Positions 50,695 through 58,176 of a stretch of DNA of 64,000 nt are shown piece by piece. The notes beneath the pieces are model-generated. The model was not told the DNA's origin, searched no databases, and saw only the letters and a list, made by a program, of their open reading frames with translations. Numbering within the stretch: the first letter of the stretch is position 1; each line of letters opens with the position of its first letter. Origin of the DNA: CAZNKU01 sp964573775. GTDB taxonomy: Bacteria > Bacillota > Clostridia > Monoglobales > Firm-18. Both the position numbers and the translations under genes were made by a program. Location: positions 1 through 64,000 of the forward strand of contig CAZNKU010000001.1 in NCBI GenBank assembly GCA_964573775.1, read 5' to 3'.

Positions 50695-51651
50695 GTGATT
50701 ACACACGGTAAAAACATTAAGGTATTTTCTGCAAACGCAAACCAGGAGCTTGCTGAGGCTATTGCAGCTAAGTTAGGGGTAAAACTTGGTGATGCAAAAG
50801 TTCTTAACTTTAGTGACGGTGAAATTGGTGTTAATATCAATGAAACTGTAAGAGGACAGGATGTGTTTATTGTACAGTCTACATCTTATCCGGTAAATGA
50901 CCATTTAATGGAACTTCTTATTATGATTGATGCATGTAAGAGAGCTTCTGCAGGTCGTATTACTGCTGTTATGCCATACTACGGTTATGCAAGGCAGGAC
51001 AGAAAAGCAAAGGCTAGAGATCCTATTTCAGCTAAACTTGTTGCTGACCTTATTGCTAAGGCAGGTGCAGACAGAGTTCTTACTATGGACCTTCATGCTG
51101 CACAGATTCAGGGATTTTTTGATATTCCTGTTGACCATTTGCTTGGTGTGCCGATCCTTGCTCCGTATTTTAATGAAAAATTTGCAGGAAACAAGGAAGA
51201 TGTTGTTGTTGTATCTCCTGACCTTGGTAGTGTAACAAGAGCAAGAAACTTTGCTTCACGTCTTGATGTACCTTTGGCAATTGTTGACAAAAGACGTCCT
51301 AAAGCTAATGTATGTGAAGTTATGAACATAATTGGTGATATTAAGGATAAAATATGTATTGTTGTTGATGATATGGTTGATACTGCAGGCACTTTGTGTA
51401 ACGGCGGTGCTGCACTTAAGGAAAGAGGCGCAAGAGAAGTATATGCTTGTGCAACTCATGGTGTGCTTTCAGGTCCTGCTATTGAAAGAATCAATGATTC
51501 TGTATTTGAAGAATTGGTAATTCTTGATACAATTCGCCAGCCTGAAGAAAAGAAAATTGATAAAATTAAATTCCTTTCAGTTGCAGATGTTTTTGCTGAA
51601 GCAATAAAGAGAATTTATGATGATACATCAATAAGTGAGATTTTTGATTAA
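50695..51651 (+). CDS. prs: Ribose-phosphate pyrophosphokinase
   Basis: Makes PRPP from ribose-5-phosphate and ATP. 318 residues of the class I type: IKVFSANANQELAEAIA, FSDGEIGVNINETVRG, RQDRKAKARDPISAKLVA, DLHAAQIQGFFDIPVDHL (metal/PRPP loop) and DDMVDTAGTLCNG (ribose-phosphate binding). I take GTG 50695, nine bases after AGGAGG; TTG 50689 is only three bases from it. It lies between glmU and pth. Confidence 0.96.
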   Translation: MITHGKNIKVFSANANQELAEAIAAKLGVKLGDAKVLNFSDGEIGVNINETVRGQDVFIVQSTSYPVNDHLMELLIMIDACKRASAGRITAVMPYYGYARQDRKAKARDPISAKLVADLIAKAGADRVLTMDLHAAQIQGFFDIPVDHLLGVPILAPYFNEKFAGNKEDVVVVSPDLGSVTRARNFASRLDVPLAIVDKRRPKANVCEVMNIIGDIKDKICIVVDDMVDTAGTLCNGGAALKERGAREVYACATHGVLSGPAIERINDSVFEELVILDTIRQPEEKKIDKIKFLSVADVFAEAIKRIYDDTSISEIFD

Positions 51652-51652
51652 T

Positions 51653-52210
51653 ATGGATAAATTTCTTATTGTTGGTCTTGGTAATCCCGATAAAAAGTAT
51701 ATTAACACAAGACATAATGTTGGATTTGAAATGGTTGATGTTCTTGCATCCTATGCAAGTATTAAAGTAAATAAAGTAAAGTGTAAAGCCTTGATAGGCG
51801 AGGGTAGAATGGGAGGATGTCCTGTTATTCTTGCCAAACCGCAGACTTATATGAACCTTTCCGGCGAAAGTGTTATGGAACTTTGCAATTATTTTAAGAT
51901 ACCTGCTGAAAATATTATTGTTATGTATGATGATATTTCCCTTGAAGTTGGTAAAATCCGTATAAGACAAAAAGGCAGTGCCGGTGGACATAACGGTATG
52001 AAAAATATCATATTTCATCTGCAAAGTGATGAATTTCCAAGAGTTCGCTTCGGTATAGGTGCTCCGTTAGGTGACCTTGCTGATTATGTGTTATCAAATT
52101 TTTCTAAAGATGAAACAAAAGTACTTATAGAAAGTGCTAAAAATGTTCCCGATATTATAGAACTTATTATAAAGGGTGACATTTTAAAGGCAATGAATAA
52201 ATATAATTAA
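51653..52210 (+). CDS. pth: Peptidyl-tRNA hydrolase
   Basis: Recycles peptidyl-tRNAs that fall off the ribosome. 185 residues: FLIVGLGNPDKKYINTRHNVGFEMVD with the catalytic histidine (about 20), PQTYMNLSGES, and VMYDDISLEVGKIRIRQKGSAGGHNGMKNI with the essential aspartate. ATG 51653 begins two bases after the prs stop, and reinitiation from prs seems likely because no strong ribosome site lies directly upstream apart from weak GTGAG. Ends at a hairpin terminator. Confidence 0.96.
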   Translation: MDKFLIVGLGNPDKKYINTRHNVGFEMVDVLASYASIKVNKVKCKALIGEGRMGGCPVILAKPQTYMNLSGESVMELCNYFKIPAENIIVMYDDISLEVGKIRIRQKGSAGGHNGMKNIIFHLQSDEFPRVRFGIGAPLGDLADYVLSNFSKDETKVLIESAKNVPDIIELIIKGDILKAMNKYN

Positions 52211-52215
52211 TTTAT

Positions 52216-52258
52216 ATTGAGGAGTTTCTAAAAAAACATGAAACTCCTCAATAAATTT
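52216..52258 (+). terminator. Intrinsic terminator after pth
   Basis: A 13-bp perfect stem ATTGAGGAGTTTC/GAAACTCCTCAAT (52216-52228 with 52240-52252), 11-base A-rich loop, followed by AAATTTTC. Confidence 0.75.
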
Positions 52259-52269
52259 TCAAAAAAGGC

Positions 52270-52298
52270 TTGACATGATGTCTTATTTATGGTAAAAT
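52270..52298 (+). promoter_or_regulatory. Promoter of the serine tRNA pair
   Basis: TTGACA (52270-52275), 17-base spacer, TAAAAT (52293-52298); start expected near 52305, nine bases before the first tRNA. Confidence 0.85.
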
Positions 52299-52313
52299 GA
52301 TTTTCGTTGACAC

Positions 52314-52403
52314 GGAGAGGTGTCTGAGTGGTTTAAAGAGCTGGTCTTGAAAACCAGTGATGGTTTGCGCCGTCCGGGGGTTCGAATCCGCCCCTCTCCT
52401 CCA
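52314..52403 (+). tRNA. tRNA-Ser (anticodon TGA)
   Basis: A 90-base class II tRNA. Acceptor GGAGAGG/CCTCTCC (52314-52320 with 52393-52399), encoded CCA at 52401-52403. Anticodon stem CTGGT/ACCAG with loop CTTGAAA gives TGA, reading UCA and other UCN codons. The long variable arm pairs GATGG with CCGTC. Oddities: the discriminator base 73 is T (52400), where bacterial tRNA-Ser usually has G, and the T stem GGGGG/CCGCC has a central G-G mismatch (52378 with 52390). Confidence 0.95.
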
Positions 52404-52464
52404 TAAAACTTCGAGGATTTTGCTTCGGAGTTTTTAATTTAATATTCTATTTTAGCTACGGTTT

Positions 52465-52555
52465 GGAGAAGTACTCAAGAGGCCGAAGAGGCGCCCCTGC
52501 TAAGGGTGTAGGTCGGGAAACCGGCGCGAGAGTTCAAATCTCTCCTTCTCCGCCA
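52465..52555 (+). tRNA. tRNA-Ser (anticodon GCT)
   Basis: A 91-base class II tRNA reading AGC/AGU. Acceptor GGAGAAG/CTTCTCC (52465-52471 with 52545-52551), discriminator G (52552), CCA encoded (52553-52555). Anticodon stem-loop CCCCTGCTAAGGG, T stem GAGAG/CTCTC with loop TTCAAAT, and a long variable arm. Shares the promoter of the preceding tRNA-Ser and ends at a strong terminator. Confidence 0.96.
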
Positions 52556-52561
52556 GAAAAG

Positions 52562-52591
52562 GACAAGTTTCGATACGAAACTTGTCTTTTT
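52562..52591 (+). terminator. Intrinsic terminator of the serine tRNA transcript
   Basis: An 11-bp stem GACAAGTTTCG/CGAAACTTGTC (52562-52572 with 52576-52586), 3-base loop, then TTTTT (52587-52591). Confidence 0.92.
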
Positions 52592-52601
52592 CAGTTATCA
52601 T

Positions 52602-52628
52602 AAAAGGCGACGTTTTACGTCGCCTTTT
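52602..52628. terminator. Bidirectional terminator, serving the convergent EamA gene
   Basis: AAAAGGCGACGT/ACGTCGCCTTTT (52602-52613 with 52617-52628), 3-base loop, flanked by A and T runs so it can act on both strands. It abuts the end of the minus-strand transporter gene. Confidence 0.88.
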
Positions 52629-52629
52629 A

Positions 52630-53565
52630 TCATTTCTTTTCAGAAAACTTATTTAATATAACAATGCCTACAGAAACAAGTACTAATGCAATTATATTTT
52701 CGGGTTTAAATGCACCCATTCGTTCACTTTCAACCAGAAGTGCTGAAAGAATAACGCCGAAAACAGGTATCATAAAACTGTATACGGTAACATTTGACAC
52801 TTTGTTGTGCTTTAAAATAATTCCCCACAAAGAATAAGCTATTGCAGAAAGTAAGCCAAGATAAAGTAAAACTGAAACTGATTCAAGTGTGAAATTAGTT
52901 AAATTTGCACCTATGAACAATCCAACCAATGTCAGTACCAAGCCGCCTATAAAAAATTGATAACCGCTTAATGTTACCGGGTTTTCTTTTTGTGAATACA
53001 TCTTTATTAAAACAGAAGAAAAAGCATATGACAAAGTTGATACAAATATCATTAAATCACCTGAAAGACTTGTTTCAAAACTCACACCGTTGATGTTTGA
53101 TATTATAACGCCGCCAAAACCAATTATGCAGGCAATAATTTTTAACCATGTTAGTTTTTCTTGTTTATAAATCAAGCTTGCAATTAATATTGAAAAGAAA
53201 GCGCATGTACCTTCAATAAGTGAAGCCTTTACACCTGTTGTAATTGAAAGACCTATGTAGAAAAACAAATACTGTACAAATGTCTGAAAAAAACTTAGTG
53301 TGCAAACATATTTCCATGAACTTTTTAAAGGAAACAGAAATTTTCTGTTTAAAATACTGCCTATCAAAATTGTCATAATTCCGGCTAAGGTAAATCTTAA
53401 ACCTGCAAAAAGTATTTGTGAAGCTGTATCTGATTCTACTATACCAAAAAGATTATAACCTATTTTGATAAACGGAAAAGCACTTCCCCAAAGTCCACAG
53501 CAGATTATGGCTATAATACAAACAATAAATTTGTTTGTTAACAGATTGTTTTTTGTTTTGTCCAT
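52630..53565 (-). CDS. EamA/DMT family transporter
   Basis: A 311-residue membrane protein with ten predicted helices arranged as two EamA repeats. Features include FIVCIIAIICCGLWGSAFPFIKIG at the start, SLIEGTCAFFSILIASLIYKQEKLTWLKIIACIIGFGGVI (about 115-155, end of repeat one) and the matching repeat-two end LLVESERMGAFKPENIIALVLVSVGIVILN. The substrate of such exporters cannot be read from sequence. GGAGC precedes ATG 53565. Its promoter is divergent from that of the RluB-type gene. Confidence 0.9.
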   Translation of the reverse strand: MDKTKNNLLTNKFIVCIIAIICCGLWGSAFPFIKIGYNLFGIVESDTASQILFAGLRFTLAGIMTILIGSILNRKFLFPLKSSWKYVCTLSFFQTFVQYLFFYIGLSITTGVKASLIEGTCAFFSILIASLIYKQEKLTWLKIIACIIGFGGVIISNINGVSFETSLSGDLMIFVSTLSYAFSSVLIKMYSQKENPVTLSGYQFFIGGLVLTLVGLFIGANLTNFTLESVSVLLYLGLLSAIAYSLWGIILKHNKVSNVTVYSFMIPVFGVILSALLVESERMGAFKPENIIALVLVSVGIVILNKFSEKK

Positions 53566-53596
53566 TTCTTTGCTCCTTATGTAAAAATCTTAATAC

Positions 53597-53625
53597 ATTA
53601 TATAATTTAAACTGTGCATTGTCAA
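53597..53625 (-). promoter_or_regulatory. Promoter of the EamA transporter gene
   Basis: On the minus strand TTGACA (53625-53620), 17-base spacer, TATAAT (53602-53597), both perfect hexamers. Confidence 0.85.
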
Positions 53626-53656
53626 TTTCTTTTTTAATTGACACTTTTGGTCAATT
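53621..53656. promoter_or_regulatory. Alternating GTCAATT/AATTGAC elements between divergent promoters
   Basis: GTCAATT (53621-53627), AATTGAC (53636-53642) and GTCAATT (53650-53656) lie about 14-15 bases apart in alternating orientation. The first two include the -35 boxes of the two divergent promoters, and the third lies in the spacer of the rightward promoter. Such an array could be a regulator-binding site, or partly a by-product of facing TTGACA boxes. Confidence 0.5.
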
Positions 53657-53666
53657 ATGATAGAAT
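53638..53666 (+). promoter_or_regulatory. Promoter of the RluB-type pseudouridine synthase gene
   Basis: TTGACA (53638-53643), 17-base spacer, TAGAAT (53661-53666), about 37 bases before the TTG start. Confidence 0.8.
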
Positions 53667-53702
53667 TATAAAGGTTGCGATTAAAACACAGGAGGTGTTT
53701 TT

Positions 53703-54407
53703 TTGGAAGAAATACGTTTACAGAAATTTATGGCAGACAGCGGTGTGGCATCACGCAGAAAATGTGAAGAAATAATACTTCAGGGCAAAGTTAAAGTTAA
53801 CGGTGTTAAAGTTACTGAACTTGGTACAAAGGTAACGGAAGAGGACGAAGTAACTGTTAATGGTGAAGTAATAAAAAAAGTATTTAAAAAAGTGTATATT
53901 GCTATGAATAAGCCCGTTGGTTTTATCACTTCTGTTTCAGACGAATTTGACCGACCTACAGTACTAAATCTTGTTGAGGATGAAATACACACAAGAGTAT
54001 ATCCTGTAGGAAGACTTGATTTTGATACAGAGGGCTTACTTATTATGACAAACGATGGTGAACTTACCTATAAACTTACACACCCTAAGCATGCTGTATA
54101 CAAAACCTACGTCGCTACACTAAACGATGTACCTCATCCAAAGGATATTGAAAAACTAAAAAAAGGTGTGGTTGTAGACGGCAAAAAAACACAACCGCCA
54201 AAAGTTAATTGGCTACGTGATAATATTGTTGAAATTTCAATATCAGAAGGCAGAAACCGTCAGGTAAGAAAAATGTTTGAAGCAATCGGCTATGAAGTTG
54301 TTAATCTTAAGCGTATTGCAGTTGGGAATTTAACATTGGGAAATATCCCATTAGGCAGATGGAGACATCTTAGTGTTGCAGAAATTAATTATCTTAAATC
54401 TTTGTAA
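53703..54407 (+). CDS. rluB: 23S rRNA pseudouridine synthase (RluB/RsuA family)
   Basis: 234 residues: N-terminal S4 RNA-binding domain (RLQKFMADSGVASRRKCEEIILQGKVKVNG, motif VASRRKCEE, residues about 4-60) and a synthase domain with the catalytic aspartate in YPVGRLDFDTEGLLIMTNDG (about residue 101) and SEGRNRQVRKMFEAIGY. Bacillus RluB targets helix 89/90 uridines in 23S rRNA. TTG 53703 follows AGGAGG. It is often next to scpB or cmk in Firmicutes, but here it stands alone behind its own promoter. Confidence 0.92.
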   Translation: MEEIRLQKFMADSGVASRRKCEEIILQGKVKVNGVKVTELGTKVTEEDEVTVNGEVIKKVFKKVYIAMNKPVGFITSVSDEFDRPTVLNLVEDEIHTRVYPVGRLDFDTEGLLIMTNDGELTYKLTHPKHAVYKTYVATLNDVPHPKDIEKLKKGVVVDGKKTQPPKVNWLRDNIVEISISEGRNRQVRKMFEAIGYEVVNLKRIAVGNLTLGNIPLGRWRHLSVAEINYLKSL

Positions 54408-54483
54408 AATGAAAAATTTTATTCATTTATTGAATATGCTGTTAAAAATATGTAAAAAATACAAAATTTGTGTCAAAAAACTA

Positions 54484-54512
54484 TTGAATATAATTTAATT
54501 TTATAGTATAAT
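54484..54512 (+). promoter_or_regulatory. Promoter of the Na+-decarboxylase operon
   Basis: TTGAAT (54484-54489), 17-base spacer, TATAAT (54507-54512), followed by GGAGG and ATG 54546. No further promoter or terminator is evident until 59593. Confidence 0.8.
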
Positions 54513-54545
54513 TTTTAATGTTGAATAAAAATTGGAGGTAGACTT

Positions 54546-56039
54546 ATGAACAATATGGATAAGCTTGCTGAATTACAGTCAAAACGAGCTTCTATTGAAG
54601 CTGCATGCGAAAGTGCAAATGTCAAAAATTCTGCAAGAGAACGAATAAAGCTTTTATTCGATGAAGGAAGTTTTGTTGAAATTAATGCATTTGTTACAGG
54701 TGAAGTTGCTGCTGAAGGAGTTGTTTCCGGTTATGGTACAGTAAATGACAGACTTGTATATGCATACTCTCAGGACTACAGTTCAATAGGCGGTGCTTTA
54801 GGCGGTGCTAATGCAAAGAAAATTACTTATACTTTGGACTTAGCTGCTAAGATGGGTGCTCCTGTTGTAAGTATTCTTGATTCTAAAGGTGCTAAAATTG
54901 CTGAAGGTATTGATGCCTTGGCGGCAATTGGTGAAATTTATGCAAAAAATACTGAACTTTCAGGTTTGGTACCTCAGATTTCAGTTGTTCTTGGCGACTG
55001 TGCAGGCGGTGCAGTTTATACACCGTCAATTTCTGACTTTGTATTTATGTCAGAAAAGAACACAAATATGTACATAAACAGCCCATCGGTTATTACAGGT
55101 GTTTCGGGTGAACCATGCTCCGCTGACGAAGTTGGTTCTGCTAAAGCATGTTCTGTAAACGGTACTGCGGATTTTGTGTGTGCAACAGAGGAAGAATGCT
55201 TTTCTAGTGTTAAGAAACTTCTTGATTATTTGCCATCAAATAACCTTGAAGGAACTCCTGTAGTGATTCCTACAGATGATATTAACAGAATTTCTGAAAA
55301 TATCATTAATATGATTCCTGATAATGGTGAAGGTTTTGATATTAAAAACATTATTAAAGAAGTTGCAGATAATGCAGAACTTTATGAAGTTGCACCTGAA
55401 TATTCAAAGAATATGGTTACAGGCTTTGTTAAGCTTAATGGTATGACTGTTGGCGTTGTTGCAAATAATTCTGAAGAATATAACGGTGACCTTTGCACAA
55501 AGGCTGCTAAAAAGGCTGCTAAATTTATTAACTTCTGTGATTCATTCAACATTCCTGTGATTACATTTGTTGATTGTGGCGGCTTTGCTGCATGCAAATG
55601 TCAGGAAAACAACGGTCTTGCTGATGCAGCTGCAACATTACTTGCTACATATGCAAGTGTTACAGTACCAAAGGTAACTGTTGTTGTTCGTAAAGCTTAC
55701 GGTAGTGCATACCTTGCAATGGGTTCTAAAGTATGCGGTGCAGATATTGTTTTTGCATATCCTACTGCTGAAATTGCAATTATGGCTCCTGAAGGTGCCG
55801 CAAACATCATATACAATGATGAAATTTCTTCATCTGATGATCCTATTGCTTGCAGAGCGCAGAAGATAGATGAATACAGAAATGTTGTTGCAGCTCCATA
55901 TACTGCTGCATCAAAAGGATATATAGACGATGTTATTGAGCCTGACAGCACAAGACCTCGCCTTATCAGTGCACTTGAAATGCTTTCAACAAAAAGAGTT
56001 AGCTCTGTTGCTAAAAAGCATATCAATATGCCACTTTAA
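54546..56039 (+). CDS. Acyl-CoA carboxyltransferase subunit (MmdA/12S-like, divergent)
   Basis: A 497-residue crotonase-fold carboxyltransferase related to methylmalonyl-CoA decarboxylase alpha and transcarboxylase 12S. Family signs: ARERIKLLFDEGSFVEINAF, VVSGYGTVNDRLVYAYSQDYSSIGGALG, SVVLGDCAGGAVYTPSISDF and SYKAYG-like RKAYGSAYLAMGSKVCGAD with PTAEIAIMAPEGAANII. Two usually invariant segments differ: the DSGGARIQEG-like loop is DSKGAKIAEG (about 116), and the DVPGFLPG loop is DCGGFAACKC (about 344). First gene of a five-gene operon; substrate uncertain (methylmalonyl-CoA, malonyl-CoA or another acyl-CoA). Confidence 0.88.
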   Translation: MNNMDKLAELQSKRASIEAACESANVKNSARERIKLLFDEGSFVEINAFVTGEVAAEGVVSGYGTVNDRLVYAYSQDYSSIGGALGGANAKKITYTLDLAAKMGAPVVSILDSKGAKIAEGIDALAAIGEIYAKNTELSGLVPQISVVLGDCAGGAVYTPSISDFVFMSEKNTNMYINSPSVITGVSGEPCSADEVGSAKACSVNGTADFVCATEEECFSSVKKLLDYLPSNNLEGTPVVIPTDDINRISENIINMIPDNGEGFDIKNIIKEVADNAELYEVAPEYSKNMVTGFVKLNGMTVGVVANNSEEYNGDLCTKAAKKAAKFINFCDSFNIPVITFVDCGGFAACKCQENNGLADAAATLLATYASVTVPKVTVVVRKAYGSAYLAMGSKVCGADIVFAYPTAEIAIMAPEGAANIIYNDEISSSDDPIACRAQKIDEYRNVVAAPYTAASKGYIDDVIEPDSTRPRLISALEMLSTKRVSSVAKKHINMPL

Positions 56040-56058
56040 TTGGTAAGGATGTGATTTT

Positions 56059-56448
56059 ATGTCATTGATAGATAAATTAGGTCAGGGTGTACCGATTGCA
56101 ATAATCGGGCTTGTTATGGTATTTGTGGTTTTGGGTATTCTTTGGGCTGTAATTGAAATTATGCACCATACGTTATCACCAAAGAAGGCTAAAAAAGATG
56201 AAAAAGCAGAACTTGCGCTAACATCTCTTGCGGATAAACAATCTGTTTCAGAAGTTGTTGAGGAAGAACAAATTGTTATGGAAGAACAAGTTGATGAAGG
56301 AGAATTGATTGCTGTTTTGACTGCTGCAGTTGCTGCATCACTAAATACGTCGACATATAATTTGAAAATAAAATCGTTCAAACACATTGATACAAAAAAT
56401 AATGTTTGGTCAAGTGCATCAAGAAATGATGCTATAAATAAGTTTTAA
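56059..56448 (+). CDS. oadG: OadG family membrane subunit of Na+-translocating decarboxylase
   Basis: A 129-residue small subunit with one N-terminal membrane helix (VPIAIIGLVMVFVVLGILW, about residues 11-29), a charged linker (KKAKKDEKAE to EEEQIVMEEQ), and a short C-terminal region (GELIAVLTAAVAASL) seen in OadG/MmdD proteins. OadG assembles the complex and links the soluble carboxyltransferase to the beta subunit. It follows the carboxyltransferase by 19 bases. The terminal sequence beyond residue 105 is of unknown function. Confidence 0.82.
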   Translation: MSLIDKLGQGVPIAIIGLVMVFVVLGILWAVIEIMHHTLSPKKAKKDEKAELALTSLADKQSVSEVVEEEQIVMEEQVDEGELIAVLTAAVAASLNTSTYNLKIKSFKHIDTKNNVWSSASRNDAINKF

Positions 56449-56465
56449 TTTTGGAGGATTGTAAA

Positions 56466-56873
56466 ATGAGAAAATTTGTTATAAATGTAAATGGTAAATC
56501 CTATGATGTAGAAGTAGAAGAAATAAGAAACGGTGTAGCAGTAGCTACCCCTGTTGTTTCAGCTCCGATTGCTGCACCTGCACCTCAGACTGCTCCGGCA
56601 GCAGCACCTGCACCACAGGCTGCTCCTGCTGCAGCTCCGAAAACTACTGGTACTGCAGGTTCTGTTAAGGTTGAATCTCCTATGCCTGGTACAGTTCTTA
56701 AAATGAACGTTAAGGTTGGGGATTCTGTAGAAGCTGGTCAGGCTGTTGCAGTTCTTGAAGCTATGAAGATGGAAAACGATATCGTTGCACCAAGTGCGGG
56801 TACAGTTGCTTCAGTTAATGTTTCCGTTGGTGACAACGTAAATACAGGTGACATACTTGTTACAATTAACTAA
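56466..56873 (+). CDS. Biotin carboxyl carrier subunit
   Basis: 135 residues: short N-terminal beta domain (RKFVINVNGKSYDVEVEEI), an Ala-Pro-rich flexible linker (about 37-70), and a C-terminal biotinyl domain with the biotin lysine in VLEAMKMENDI (about residue 101). It carries CO2 between carboxyltransferase and the membrane pump. Start is ATG 56466, eight bases after GGAGG. As a separate gene it explains why the OadA-like subunit downstream lacks its own biotinyl domain. Confidence 0.94.
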   Translation: MRKFVINVNGKSYDVEVEEIRNGVAVATPVVSAPIAAPAPQTAPAAAPAPQAAPAAAPKTTGTAGSVKVESPMPGTVLKMNVKVGDSVEAGQAVAVLEAMKMENDIVAPSAGTVASVNVSVGDNVNTGDILVTIN

Positions 56874-56915
56874 GTAGTTATTAAGTAATATACTGCTTAA
56901 GAAAGGGTGGATGTT

Positions 56916-58160
56916 TTGTTAGATTTTTTATTAAGTGGTATTTTGAAATTCTTTGAAAGTACCGGTATATACAAAATTGTATCTGCACTAGGTAATGAAA
57001 ATGTAGTAATGAAATTAGGTAGTGTAGATATTGGTACAATAATTATGATTGCAATTGCCTGTCTTTTAATATACCTTGCAATCGCCAAAGGGTTTGAACC
57101 GTTACTTCTTTTGCCGATAGCTTTTGGTATGTTGCTTGCCAACATGCCGGGTGCAAATTTGTTACATAACGAACTTTTTGTTGGTGATGGTACCAATCCT
57201 AACTTTGAGGTGGATTATGGTGAGGTTTTAAAAAATGGCGGACTCCTTGATTTGTTATATATGGGTGTTAAACTTGGTATTTATCCATCTCTCATTTTCC
57301 TTGGTATTGGTACAATGACAGACTTTAGTCCACTTATTGCTAATCCCAAAAGCTTGATGCTCGGTGCTGCTGCACAGCTTGGTGTATTTGTAGCTTTTCT
57401 AGGTGCTTTGTTACTTGGTTTTTCTGTTGCAGAAGGTTTCGCTATAGGTATTATCGGTGGTGCTGATGGTCCTACAGCTATCCTTGTTACAAAAACAACT
57501 GCACCGTCATTATTGCCTGCTATTGCAATTGCGGCATATTCATATATGGCATTGATTCCTATCATTCAGCCACCGATTATGAAATTGCTTACAACTAAAA
57601 AAGAACGGTCTGTTGTTATGACAACATTACGCCCTGTTTCAAGAATTGAAAAATTGTTGTTCCCTATTATTGTTACAATAGTTGTTGCTTTGATTGTTCC
57701 TGATGCAGTTCCTTTGGTAGGAATGCTTATGCTTGGTAACCTGTTTAAAGAAAGTGGTGTTGCAGACAGACTTTCCAAAACTGCTCAGAATGAACTTATG
57801 AATATTGTTACAATTTTCCTTGGCACAACAGTTGGTGCTACTGCTTCTGCAAGCACATTCTTAAAGCCGCAGACTTTGTACGTTATCCTTTTGGGACTTG
57901 TTGCTTTTTCAATCAGTACAGCAGGCGGTTTGATTGGCGGTAAGATAATGTATGTTCTTACAAAAGGTAAGATTAATCCACTTATCGGTTCTGCCGGTGT
58001 ATCTGCCGTACCAATGGCTGCACGTGTTGCACAGAATGTTGGTCAGAAGGAAGTTCCTACAAACTATCTTTTGATGCATGCTATGGGACCAAACGTTGCA
58101 GGTGTTATTGGTTCTGCGGTTGCAGCAGGTGTATTCCTGACATTCTTTAAGATTATATAA
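56916..58160 (+). CDS. oadB: Na+-translocating decarboxylase subunit beta (OadB/MmdB/GcdB)
   Basis: The 414-residue integral membrane subunit that decarboxylates carboxybiotin and exports Na+. About eleven hydrophobic segments; conserved GGADGPTAILVTKTTAPSLL (about residues 184-203, with the Na+-site aspartate), GNLFKESGVADRLSKTAQNEL and the C-terminal SAVPMAARVAQNVGQKE and NVAGVIGSAVAAGVFL. I prefer TTG 56916, eight bases after AAAGGG, over GTG 56907 inside that site. It makes the operon an energy-conserving Na+ pump rather than a soluble transcarboxylase. Confidence 0.94.
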   Translation: MLDFLLSGILKFFESTGIYKIVSALGNENVVMKLGSVDIGTIIMIAIACLLIYLAIAKGFEPLLLLPIAFGMLLANMPGANLLHNELFVGDGTNPNFEVDYGEVLKNGGLLDLLYMGVKLGIYPSLIFLGIGTMTDFSPLIANPKSLMLGAAAQLGVFVAFLGALLLGFSVAEGFAIGIIGGADGPTAILVTKTTAPSLLPAIAIAAYSYMALIPIIQPPIMKLLTTKKERSVVMTTLRPVSRIEKLLFPIIVTIVVALIVPDAVPLVGMLMLGNLFKESGVADRLSKTAQNELMNIVTIFLGTTVGATASASTFLKPQTLYVILLGLVAFSISTAGGLIGGKIMYVLTKGKINPLIGSAGVSAVPMAARVAQNVGQKEVPTNYLLMHAMGPNVAGVIGSAVAAGVFLTFFKII

Positions 58161-58176
58161 TTGGAGGTAAAATGTA

